The notes: a model not told the origin generated them from the sequence alone. 5,322 bases of DNA from an uncultured Candidatus Saccharibacteria bacterium (GCA_947427985.1 CANEKB010000072.1:1-5322); one strand, 5' to 3'. Counted from the first letter of the stretch, positions 1 to 5,322 are shown. A program made the numbers and translations.

Positions 1-141
1 ACAAGTTACGGTGTTCAGAAACGATATAAAAGTTCTAAAACCACTAATACTAGAGGGGGTATTTTTCGCCAAGAAAAATACCCTGTGCACAGGGCGAACC
101 TGCGTCACAATTTTCGGGTTATGTAGATCATTTATCTACAT
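1..141 (-). ncRNA. structured leader or small RNA of unknown family, 3' end outside the window
   Basis: The predicted transcript from A141 can form three compatible stem-loops in a row. SL1 is at 141-121 in RNA (8 bp; 13 bp in the DNA, 146-116). SL2 is at 104-88 (CGCAGG and CCUGUG around UUCGC, one G-U pair). SL3 is at 83-57 (11 bp, GGGUAUUUUUC with GAAAAAUACCC, 5-nt loop). The palindrome at 81-94 offers an alternative pairing that would break SL2 and SL3. A weaker bulged stem may form at about 40-15. No T run follows SL3, and no known riboswitch, tmRNA, RNase P or SRP motif is recognised. It may be the leader of a gene lying beyond position 1, or an independent RNA. Confidence 0.45.
81..94. 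repeat. 14-bp perfect palindrome
   Basis: CCCTGTGCACAGGG is self-complementary with no spacer. It shares bases 81-83 with the stem of SL3 and 88-93 with SL2, so it is an alternative structure or a possible dimer contact in the RNA. Confidence 0.6.
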
Positions 142-146
142 AACCC
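116..146. repeat. perfect 13-bp inverted repeat at the transcription start
   Basis: The arms GGGTTATGTAGAT (116-128) and ATCTACATAACCC (134-146) are perfect complements with a 5-base spacer. It starts two bases after the -10 and covers the predicted start at 141. It could be a repressor operator, a 5'-terminal RNA hairpin, or both. Confidence 0.75.
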
Positions 147-147
147 C

Positions 148-176
148 ATTATAGCACACATCGCTCAAAATGTCAA
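148..176 (-). promoter_or_regulatory. consensus sigma70 promoter firing out of the window
   Basis: TTGACA (176-171), a 17-base spacer ending GTGTGC, and TATAAT (153-148) on the minus strand form a perfect consensus with an extended -10. The predicted +1 is A141. It lies about 100 nt beyond the FemAB stop and transcribes leftward into a structured region and past the window edge. This strength is typical of rRNA, tRNA, ribosomal protein or small RNA genes. Confidence 0.85.
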
Positions 177-277
177 TGGTTTTTAAAAGCTTTTTGAAAG
201 ATTCTTGCAGAGCTAGGGGTAGTCAGCCACCCATAGATAAGCGTAGACTAAAAAACATCAACAGACTTTATCCTCGC
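177..277. other. intergenic stretch without a recognised feature
   Basis: This lies between the FemAB stop and the leftward promoter. A GGGT/ACCC pairing near 216-233 and an AAAAGCTTTT palindrome near 182-195 are too weak to call as terminators. Read-through from the operon into the left-hand transcript is therefore possible. Confidence 0.5.
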
Positions 278-1294
278 CTACAAATGCCGTCGCTTCTTGC
301 GAATGGTCTCAACCGCCAGATTAAACAAATATTTAAACCTCTTCACGACTAAATCCTGCGCTGGGACAAATTCAACAATTTCACCACCAACACCAGTCTT
401 AAAGGTAGTTACGCCAGCGTAGCGATGATGCTTCTGTCCGTGCGGCGCGATCCCCCAGAGGTTATAACGCTTTATGCCCAGCCTTTTCAAATCCTGAATC
501 ACTTGCCATTGCAGAGCATAAGCCCCCGGCAGTTTGTAATTCAGTTCAGTCGAGGCAGCCTCGAAATACTCTGCTTCAGCCCCTTCGATCAGAATCAATC
601 CATAAGCAATCCGCTCGCCATCGGTAGTTTCGGCCACATAAATCCGCGCCTGCTTACCAAAAGCCTCGCGCTCAGCCAGAAGCGTTTTTAGATCCGGCGG
701 GACAAAATGACGACGTTTAGCAGTCTCGGCCTGCACCGCCTGAAATTCGCGAAAAATCGCTTCGTCGTCGCTCCAACTTACTTTGATGCCGAGCTTTCCT
801 GCCCGACGGACTTCATAGCGAGTCTGGCGGCGCATATCGGCCAACAGCTCGTCTTCGCCCTTCGTCAAGTCTAGTATTACGGTATGTTCGGCGTGGAGAT
901 GCATTGGTGCCTTGCGCAAGCCTAAATTATCTAGCTTCGCCAGCTCACCTACGCGTAGCTGAGGGCGAAGGCGTACAAAAACACACTTTTCGCGCTGGGC
1001 GATCTCGCGGATTTTTGCAAGAACCAACTTTTTCGCCGCTTCGTCATTCCAATCCAGTAACGGTCCACCCGGTACTTCAAGATAACGCCCACGCTTAGCG
1101 TTTTTTACAATCATCTGGCACCAAAATCTTGGTGCTTCGCTAGCTTCACCATTCTCGTCATTAACGTTGTATTCAACAGTTACCTTATGCCCAATTAACT
1201 CATTCATTTTACCCCAAGCCGGAGCCTGAAGAAAATTCGCTTCGGGGTAGAACTTAGTAGCCTGCTGCCAATCTTCTTGAAAACCTTTAGTCAT
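278..1294 (-). CDS. FemAB/FemX-type peptidoglycan bridge aminoacyltransferase
   Basis: This is a FemABX-family protein of 338 residues. Members transfer an amino acid from aminoacyl-tRNA onto the stem peptide of lipid II or UDP-MurNAc-pentapeptide to build interpeptide bridges. Seen: FLQAPAWGKM (21-30), YLEVPGGPLLDW (71-82, the PxGP signature), CVFVRLRPQ (104-112), and TVILDLTKGEDELLADMRRQTRYEVRR in the middle, which matches the second GNAT-like domain's opening. A late block runs from RIAYGLILI through LPGAYALQW to YNLWGIAPH, followed by GVTTFKTGVGG and a basic end. There is no long helical coiled-coil insert as in FemA, so it is nearer FemX in architecture. The ATG at 1294 has GAGG six bases upstream and overlaps the aminotransferase stop (ATGACTAA). 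It is the last gene of the operon. The amino acid transferred cannot be told from the sequence. Confidence 0.9.
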   Translation of the reverse strand: MTKGFQEDWQQATKFYPEANFLQAPAWGKMNELIGHKVTVEYNVNDENGEASEAPRFWCQMIVKNAKRGRYLEVPGGPLLDWNDEAAKKLVLAKIREIAQREKCVFVRLRPQLRVGELAKLDNLGLRKAPMHLHAEHTVILDLTKGEDELLADMRRQTRYEVRRAGKLGIKVSWSDDEAIFREFQAVQAETAKRRHFVPPDLKTLLAEREAFGKQARIYVAETTDGERIAYGLILIEGAEAEYFEAASTELNYKLPGAYALQWQVIQDLKRLGIKRYNLWGIAPHGQKHHRYAGVTTFKTGVGGEIVEFVPAQDLVVKRFKYLFNLAVETIRKKRRHL

Positions 1295-2441
1295 GTTTTA
1301 CCTCATATTTCTGGATGATTTCGCGCGCCCGAGTGAGTTTAGATTCCGGATACCAAGTCGGCAAATTAATAATCTGTTTGGCAATTTTCGCCGTCTCTGG
1401 GCAGGTTTTAGTCGGAAAATCCGCCTCTTTAGCGTAGCGTGCTGGCGAGACCGGCGTATCATACCAAATCTCCTCCAACCGATAACCGTTTTTTTGCAGC
1501 TCGGCTAAGACCTTGTCCCTTCGCTCGACTAGCGCAAACTCGCGTAATGGCGTCTTTGGCAACTTTGATAGTTGTTCTAAAGCCAATTTCGCCTGCCAAT
1601 GGGTCAGTCGAACGTTAGTGTCTAGCCCTGCATCGGCTGAACGCTTGATCCAATGTAGCTTCAACAACAGCCCTAGCCAATATCGCTCCAGCTTCACATG
1701 CGCCAGGTCCCGAGCGATCGCGCCAAAGAGTGGATACCAACGGTCGCGCAGACGATCAGAAAGTTTCGGCTGCTTCATAGGTTGTTCTAATTTCGCATTA
1801 CCGCTCGCTCCGTCACCTTCTCTCAATATCACCGCGCCGCCTTCGATCGTGTCGATCGCCTTACCCTTTCCAAAGGATAGAGCCGTGGCTTGACCGACTG
1901 TGCCGATTTCGCGTCCATCTGGATAGAACCGACCGGCGCAGTGCGCCAAGTCTTCCACGATTGCAAAATGATATTTCTGCGCAATTTGTTGCAATTTTTG
2001 CACGTCAAGAGGTAGCCCAAGAGTATTTTGCGCTACTATAATTCCATTATAGCATACTTGTTTATTTTTGTCAATAGATTTTGGCCGTTCCCGGCTAATC
2101 TCCAGGCACTTCCGTTCCAACTTTTCATAGTTATATTGCAAATCTGCTCTGGTAATATCCGCATACTCTACCTGGCAACCGGCCGCTTCGACCGCTCGCA
2201 CGACGGCAATACAGGTCAACCCCGGCAAAAACACTACGCCGCCTTCGGGCAAAAGGCTCCGAAAAGCTACCGTAAGCGCCGAACGTCCGGTATGGTAGAG
2301 CGCAACATTCTCTGCCCCTGCATTATACTTCTCCGCTAACGCCAACCTCAGCCGCTCACTATCACGCCGATACCCCATAGCGAAAAGCTGCCGTAGGACG
2401 CGCCCGGCAGAATAATTTGAAGCTTGACCGAGAAAAACCAT
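1287..2441 (-). CDS. DegT/DnrJ/EryC1/StrS-family PLP aminotransferase
   Basis: This is a PLP-dependent fold-type I enzyme of 384 residues. Family members transaminate keto-sugars on nucleotide carriers, so an amino-sugar or related envelope precursor is a reasonable inference. Seen: HTGRSAL (residues 50-56) for phosphate binding, FLPGLTC (71-77), VEDLAHCAG (162-170) with the pyridine-contacting Asp164, and SFGKGKAIDTIEGG (189-202) in which Lys194 fits the Schiff-base lysine. The C terminus has the family's INLPTW block. Between residues about 111 and 133 there is a longer, variable segment before IIVAQNTLG, and it encodes a consensus promoter. The ATG at 2441 overlaps the upstream TGA as TGATG, with GAAAGGG eight bases upstream. 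A TTG at 2444 would add one residue. It overlaps the FemAB gene by 8 nt. The exact substrate is not recognisable. Confidence 0.9.
   Translation of the reverse strand: MVFLGQASNYSAGRVLRQLFAMGYRRDSERLRLALAEKYNAGAENVALYHTGRSALTVAFRSLLPEGGVVFLPGLTCIAVVRAVEAAGCQVEYADITRADLQYNYEKLERKCLEISRERPKSIDKNKQVCYNGIIVAQNTLGLPLDVQKLQQIAQKYHFAIVEDLAHCAGRFYPDGREIGTVGQATALSFGKGKAIDTIEGGAVILREGDGASGNAKLEQPMKQPKLSDRLRDRWYPLFGAIARDLAHVKLERYWLGLLLKLHWIKRSADAGLDTNVRLTHWQAKLALEQLSKLPKTPLREFALVERRDKVLAELQKNGYRLEEIWYDTPVSPARYAKEADFPTKTCPETAKIAKQIINLPTWYPESKLTRAREIIQKYEVKHD
2046..2074 (-). promoter_or_regulatory. consensus promoter inside the aminotransferase gene
   Basis: On the minus strand TTGACA (2074-2069), a 17-base spacer ending TATGC, and TATAAT (2051-2046) make a perfect sigma70 promoter with an extended -10. 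It lies in frame in the aminotransferase gene, where it encodes about residues 123-132. The predicted start is near 2039. It could drive the end of this gene plus the FemAB gene, about 745 nt downstream, or a small RNA. Confidence 0.65.
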
Positions 2442-3535
2442 CAACGCTGCCCTTTCTTCTTGGCCTTCACTTTAGCTTTCGGTTTCGTTGCGGTTTTGGT
2501 TTTAGGCTTGGCTCCCATCTTGCGACGGGCTCGCTCGACGAGACCAACTTTCGGCACAGAGCTAGTCGCGATAATTTGTGGCGGGATTTCTGGCTCAGCT
2601 TTTTCAAATTCGACTCCGGCCAGACTGCTCACGACAGCATCTTTAGCTAGTTTCTTACCTTTGCTAGGAAGTGCCAAGGCGGCCGAAGTACCAGCTAAGT
2701 CCTCACCAGCAGGGCCGCTTGCTTTCTTCATCGCCATCGAGGCAGAGATCTTCTTTGTATCTGGCACGACCGGCTCAGCGGCTTTCTTCATCGCCATCGA
2801 GGCGGAAACATCAGCGGCGTGTGTAACCTCAATATCCGACACCTGGGCAACCTCGGGCGGTTTACGGTAAGCACGGTAAATCGCACGTGCCAACTCGTCC
2901 GGATAGCTAATATACGGGGCATGATTCCAACGTGGGCGAATTTCAAGAGTGCTGTTCTTGATCTTTTCGTGCATCACCTCGGCTTGACGCGGCGGAGTTA
3001 CAGTATCGGCAGCACCCCAGAGAATCGAAGTCGGCACGACGACTTTTGTTAAATCTAGTTTTTTGTCACTATCAAGCATATTCGATAGCGTATGCTTCAT
3101 GTTTTCTGGCGCACGCGCATAATCTGAAGCTCCCGTCACCTTATGCCAAACCTTAGCTAGACCTGGGATCTTCTTCAGGAAACCTAGGCGTTTAGAAAGC
3201 GTACGAGCCGTGTCTCGCTTTGTCGACGATTCATAGACACCAGCCGCATCTAGTAAAATCAAATGTTTTAGCTTGTCGGGCTTCTCGACACAGAGATTTA
3301 GTAGAATCCGGCCGCCGTTACTATGCCCGAGAGCTACCGCACCATCCGGAATCTGGCGATCAGCCCATTTGACGTAATCTTCAATGGTCCAGACCTTTTG
3401 CGATGAGGTAGTCAACCCTGGCACATTTAGCATTTCGACATCCATGCCTTGACGTTTCAAAAGTGCAATGGTCTTTTCCCAAGGTGCCACTGTATAAGTC
3501 CAGCCGTGGATAATATATAATTTTGACTTTTTCAC
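2441..3535 (-). CDS. alpha/beta hydrolase with a disordered basic C-terminal tail
   Basis: This is a predicted cytoplasmic serine hydrolase of 364 residues; the substrate is unknown. The alpha/beta-hydrolase fold spans about residues 5-224. It has an HGW oxyanion motif (10-12), the nucleophile elbow GHSNGG with Ser72, the acid in WGAADTVTP (Asp177), and His205 in RWNHAPY, so the catalytic triad looks intact. From about residue 226 a tail of roughly 139 residues is low in complexity and rich in Ala, Lys and Pro. It contains two copies of SASMAMKKA exactly 20 residues apart (244-252 and 264-272) and ends in a run of KPK, KAK and KKK. No signal peptide or membrane segment is seen. The GTG at 3535 is chosen because it makes a 4-nt GTGA overlap with the upstream stop and has GGGGG five bases upstream. 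An in-frame GTG at 3547 would add four residues. It is the second gene of the operon. Confidence 0.88.
   Translation of the reverse strand: MKKSKLYIIHGWTYTVAPWEKTIALLKRQGMDVEMLNVPGLTTSSQKVWTIEDYVKWADRQIPDGAVALGHSNGGRILLNLCVEKPDKLKHLILLDAAGVYESSTKRDTARTLSKRLGFLKKIPGLAKVWHKVTGASDYARAPENMKHTLSNMLDSDKKLDLTKVVVPTSILWGAADTVTPPRQAEVMHEKIKNSTLEIRPRWNHAPYISYPDELARAIYRAYRKPPEVAQVSDIEVTHAADVSASMAMKKAAEPVVPDTKKISASMAMKKASGPAGEDLAGTSAALALPSKGKKLAKDAVVSSLAGVEFEKAEPEIPPQIIATSSVPKVGLVERARRKMGAKPKTKTATKPKAKVKAKKKGQR
2721..2803 (-). repeat. two 23-bp direct repeats, 60 bp apart, in the hydrolase tail
   Basis: Positions 2721-2743 and 2781-2803 are identical over 23 bp and lie exactly 60 bp apart. They encode the two SASMAMKKA copies, 20 codons apart. 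The flanking 37 bp of each unit have diverged. This points to an in-frame duplication or conversion within a disordered tail. Confidence 0.85.
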
Positions 3536-4803
3536 TTTAGCCCCCACTTCTCGCGGCGTTTAATAGCGGCTGGCTCACGACGTGGCAATTTTGCGGCATC
3601 TTCCGGGTTTTCGAGTAGCTGTTCAATAATCCATTCAAGATACTGGCTTCCCTTAAAAATCAGGGTTTCGTCGCCAGTAGTATTTGTTTCGATGAACTTC
3701 AAAGCTTTTTTCGGGTCGAGAGTAGTACGCGCCGGTACACCTAGTTCCTTCAAGCGTGGCGCAGTATACTCTTTAGTACGGCGACCAATCAAAACCACCA
3801 TTTCAGGCTTAGCTTGAGCAATCAAGTCAGCTAGTTTACGATGCTCTTCACCTTCAATTTCGCCTTGATCGACAATGTCGCCAATAATCAACCACTTATG
3901 CCCGGCGTGCAAAACCTGTACCATCTCGAGAATCGACTCAGCGCTGATCAGATGTGCGTTGTAGCTACTATCAATAATCTTCAAACCCTTCTTGCCAAGG
4001 AAATAGCTACTACGCCCTGGCGGAACTGGCATATTCGAAAAGTCTGTCTTTAGTGAAATATCGAGATATTTTACTAAATCTTCGAGCATAACAAGTTGAA
4101 TCGCAAGATCTTTTGGCTGGGGTTGAGCAAAATGAAAAGAAGCCGAATCAAAAACGAAATCTGTACGAGTTGGATAAACACTATATCGCTTCAGTTCCTT
4201 CTTACTCAAAGCAATCACCTCAGCCTTGATCCCCTTCGTCGCATCAATCATTGGCTGCGAATCGGCATCAATATAGACCCGCTTCGTCGTATTAGCCGGA
4301 AGAGTCGCAAATTCGTGCGCGATTGCTGCTTCAAGTGAACCAAATTTCCCTTCTTTTACCTGCTGTTCAAACTGCACCGCATGCGACAAGCCGAACGTCA
4401 CCCAGAGAGTTACCTCAGGTTTCAGCCAACTGGCAAGGAATTCCGTCTCACGCGGACGTTCACCGTCGATTTCGACTACATAGAATTCTTCGGTATGTTT
4501 ATAGAAGATCGCACGGATTGGCGCCATCAAGATCAGTTTCACCCAACGCCATTTCGAACCGCGCACTCCATCCATGCCGAGTAGATCAAAAGCGATCCCG
4601 AAAGCCGAGTTAGCGTCATGTGAATAATGTGCCCGGTCGCCTAGCTCAAACTCGATCAGATGAAGCATCGTAGTCTTACCAGCGGAACCGGTTACTGCGA
4701 TCACTCGCGGATGCCAACGACGAAAAGCAAAATTAGCAAAAAACCGAAAGTATCGTGCCGCAACGAAGTAAAATCGCTTCTTGAATCGCATCACTAATGT
4801 CAT
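3532..4803 (-). CDS. MurF-like Mur ligase family protein
   Basis: This is an ATP-dependent Mur-family ligase of 423 residues, most like MurF, which joins D-Ala-D-Ala to the UDP-MurNAc-tripeptide in the cytoplasm. Seen in order: a basic, aromatic N terminus (residues 5-30), the P-loop TGSAGKTT (38-45), a NSAFGI segment (65-70), EIDGERP (111-117, matching the MurF E-x-GA-x-x-x-GE region), His141, PPGR (261-264), IDSSYNAH (277-284, matching DDSYNANP), GDIVDQGE (308-315) with a following His, and FKGS (383-386). The N-terminal UDP-substrate domain of about 80-100 residues found in MurF is absent. The lysine that is carbamylated in Mur ligases is not visible in the AIAHE segment (160-164). The ATG at 4803 is preferred because it coincides with the predicted transcription start. 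A frame-compatible ATG at 4830 lies inside the terminator hairpin, and another ATG is at 4791. It overlaps the hydrolase by 4 nt. It could act on a substrate other than UDP-MurNAc-tripeptide. Confidence 0.86.
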   Translation of the reverse strand: MTLVMRFKKRFYFVAARYFRFFANFAFRRWHPRVIAVTGSAGKTTMLHLIEFELGDRAHYSHDANSAFGIAFDLLGMDGVRGSKWRWVKLILMAPIRAIFYKHTEEFYVVEIDGERPRETEFLASWLKPEVTLWVTFGLSHAVQFEQQVKEGKFGSLEAAIAHEFATLPANTTKRVYIDADSQPMIDATKGIKAEVIALSKKELKRYSVYPTRTDFVFDSASFHFAQPQPKDLAIQLVMLEDLVKYLDISLKTDFSNMPVPPGRSSYFLGKKGLKIIDSSYNAHLISAESILEMVQVLHAGHKWLIIGDIVDQGEIEGEEHRKLADLIAQAKPEMVVLIGRRTKEYTAPRLKELGVPARTTLDPKKALKFIETNTTGDETLIFKGSQYLEWIIEQLLENPEDAAKLPRREPAAIKRREKWGLK

Positions 4804-4809
4804 AAGACC

Positions 4810-4818
4810 ATTATAACA
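4810..4818 (-). promoter_or_regulatory. extended -10 promoter of the cell-wall operon (leaderless start)
   Basis: TATAAT (4815-4810) is preceded by TGT, making an extended -10 element directly after the terminator stem. No TTGACA-like -35 is found at 16-18 bases. Counting seven bases from the -10, the start falls on the A of ATG at 4803, so the mur-like gene would be translated from a leaderless mRNA. No Shine-Dalgarno sequence precedes this ATG. Confidence 0.72.
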
Positions 4819-4846
4819 AAAAGTCCGCATCTTAAGCGGACTTTTT
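4818..4846 (-). terminator. intrinsic terminator after rpsJ
   Basis: A perfect 11-bp stem (4828-4818 with 4836-4846), with arms reading GCGGACTTTTT and AAAAAGTCCGC, encloses a 7-nt loop and ends in a T run. The A/T flanks make it bidirectional in form. It starts 15 bases after the rpsJ stop and separates rpsJ from the downstream operon. Confidence 0.88.
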
Positions 4847-4861
4847 TAGCTTTTTTCGAGA

Positions 4862-5188
4862 CTACATCTTGATTTCTGCATCAACGCCAGCTGGAAGCGC
4901 GAGATTCTGCAAAGCGTCAATCGTCTTCGGAGTTGCATTCGAGATATCAATCAAGCGTTTGTGAACTTTCATTTCGAAAGCTTCACCGCCAGTCTTATAG
5001 ACATGTGGTGATTTCACGACGGTAAAAGTGCTGCGCTTGGTTGGCAGAGGCACTGGACCAGAAACGGTCGCACCAGTACGAACGGCTGTGTCGACAATTT
5101 GCTTAGCGCTCTGATCAATTACACGATGATCATAAGCCTTGAGGCGAATGCGAATCTTCAAACCCTCTTCTTTTTTTGCTTCGGTCAT
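4862..5188 (-). CDS. rpsJ: 30S ribosomal protein S10
   Basis: This is a 108-residue S10 of the small ribosomal subunit, which sits in the 30S head; in other bacteria it also partners NusB in antitermination (family knowledge). Family motifs are clear: KIRIRLKAYDHRVID near the N terminus, GPVPLPTK in the middle, SPHVYK, then the FEM-x-x-HKRLIDI block, and an ending of GVDAEIKM. The length is close to the roughly 103 residues of E. coli S10, with a short charged N-terminal extension (MTEAKKEEG). The ATG at 5188 is chosen because AAAGGA lies four bases upstream. It has its own promoter (5279-5307) and is followed at once by an intrinsic terminator (4818-4846). It is therefore probably monocistronic rather than the first gene of an S10-L3-L4 operon. 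Identification is secure. Confidence 0.97.
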   Translation of the reverse strand: MTEAKKEEGLKIRIRLKAYDHRVIDQSAKQIVDTAVRTGATVSGPVPLPTKRSTFTVVKSPHVYKTGGEAFEMKVHKRLIDISNATPKTIDALQNLALPAGVDAEIKM

Positions 5189-5272
5189 TATATCCTTTCT
5201 TTACCTTATAACCTCAGATGACCTCTAGACGGGCCGTCCATGAGTTTTTAAGGCAAAATGTTTAAACCTTAT
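5189..5272 (-). promoter_or_regulatory. rpsJ 5' leader with ribosome binding site
   Basis: This is the approximately 84-nt untranslated leader. The AAAGGA ribosome binding site is at 5198-5193, four bases before the ATG. Upstream, AACTCA (about 5247-5242) can pair with TGAGGTT (with one bulged G) around a small GACG-GCC-CGTC hairpin. A TAAGG/CCTTA stem lies nearer the 5' end. An 11-codon ATG-to-TAA frame (5241-5206) has no ribosome binding site. A regulatory role is possible, but the pairings are short. Confidence 0.4.
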
Positions 5273-5278
5273 ACTTCC

Positions 5279-5307
5279 ATTGTAGCACACTTAAGCTAAA
5301 AAGTCAA
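5279..5307 (-). promoter_or_regulatory. sigma70-type promoter of rpsJ
   Basis: On the minus strand the -35 is TTGACT (5307-5302), the spacer is 17 bases, and the -10 is TACAAT (5284-5279), preceded by TGC (extended -10). The predicted start is about 5272, giving a leader of about 84 nt. The spacer begins TTTT and ends GTGTGC, exactly as in the promoter at 148-176. Confidence 0.85.
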
Positions 5308-5322
5308 CTTTAGCTTTTGTTC

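Noticed and set aside
31..42. GTTCTAAAACC on the plus strand, like a Cas9-type anti-repeat
   Set aside because: Only a short match, with no repeat array or cas gene in the window, no terminator, and the strong promoter reads the other strand.
92..104. GGTTCGCCC on the minus strand, resembling a tRNA T-arm
   Set aside because: The surrounding bases do not form an acceptor stem, D-arm or anticodon arm; the segment is better explained by SL2.
170..352. 60-codon plus-strand frame starting next to the leftward promoter
   Set aside because: It overlaps the FemAB 3' end and the promoter, lacks a ribosome binding site, and resembles no known small protein.
1513..1893. 126-codon open frame on the plus strand
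   Set aside because: It is fully antisense to the aminotransferase, whose motifs are clear, and its composition is Ser/Arg-rich as expected from a shadow frame.
2318..2323. Second TATAAT-like hexamer in the aminotransferase gene
   Set aside because: No -35 is found at 16-18 bases and no TGn precedes it, unlike the site at 2046-2074.
2424..2870. 148-codon open frame on the plus strand
   Set aside because: It lies opposite the low-complexity tail of the hydrolase, has no ribosome binding site or promoter, and shows no recognisable domain. It is an antisense shadow.
2441..3534. Possible UGA recoding (Gracilibacteria-type code)
   Set aside because: The TGA codons at 3532-3534 and 2441-2443 end proteins of sensible length exactly at overlapping starts of the next genes, so TGA is a stop here.
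5186..5191. TATAAT overlapping the rpsJ start codon
   Set aside because: There is no TGn extension or -35 at the right distance, and a good promoter lies about 90 bp upstream; the hexamer comes from the ribosome binding site spacer plus ATG.

Overview
All supported genes lie on the minus strand, so the window reads right to left. It holds five genes: ribosomal protein S10 alone behind its own promoter, then a four-gene operon (MurF-like ligase, alpha/beta hydrolase, DegT-type aminotransferase, FemAB-type aminoacyltransferase). At the left edge a near-consensus promoter fires out of the window and transcribes a structured leader or small RNA. The genome is compact: genes overlap by 1-8 nt and the promoters are textbook sigma70. 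TGA is used as a real stop at two junctions, which excludes the UGA=Gly code of Gracilibacteria. The divergent, shortened Mur ligase, the detached rpsJ and the small S10 suggest a Candidate Phyla Radiation (Patescibacteria) organism, possibly Saccharibacteria. That placement is inference from gene style, not from a marker alignment.

Layout, right to left. 5322-5189: rpsJ promoter and an approximately 84-nt leader. 5188-4862: rpsJ. 4846-4818: intrinsic terminator, immediately followed by an extended -10 promoter at 4815-4810. Its predicted +1 is the A of the ATG at 4803, so the operon mRNA appears leaderless. 4803-3532: MurF-like ligase. 3535-2441: hydrolase with a long disordered basic tail. 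2441-1287: aminotransferase, with a perfect consensus promoter buried inside its reading frame at 2074-2046. 1294-278: FemAB-type transferase. 277-177: no gene or convincing terminator. 176-1: promoter plus three successive stem-loops leading off the window.

How the genes may work together: a Mur-type ATP-dependent ligase and a FemAB-type transferase both add amino acids to a cell-wall peptide. The PLP aminotransferase could supply an amino sugar or amino acid, and the hydrolase could trim or transfer an acyl group. Overlapping, translationally coupled junctions support one operon devoted to the cell envelope. The actual substrates cannot be read from the sequence.

The most unusual signals are regulatory. 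Four promoters share a TGn extended -10, followed by GG and a conserved TAT(A/G) at the predicted start site. One gives a leaderless mRNA, one sits inside a coding region, and one starts an RNA whose first six bases are ATGTAG and whose 5' end is a perfect hairpin.
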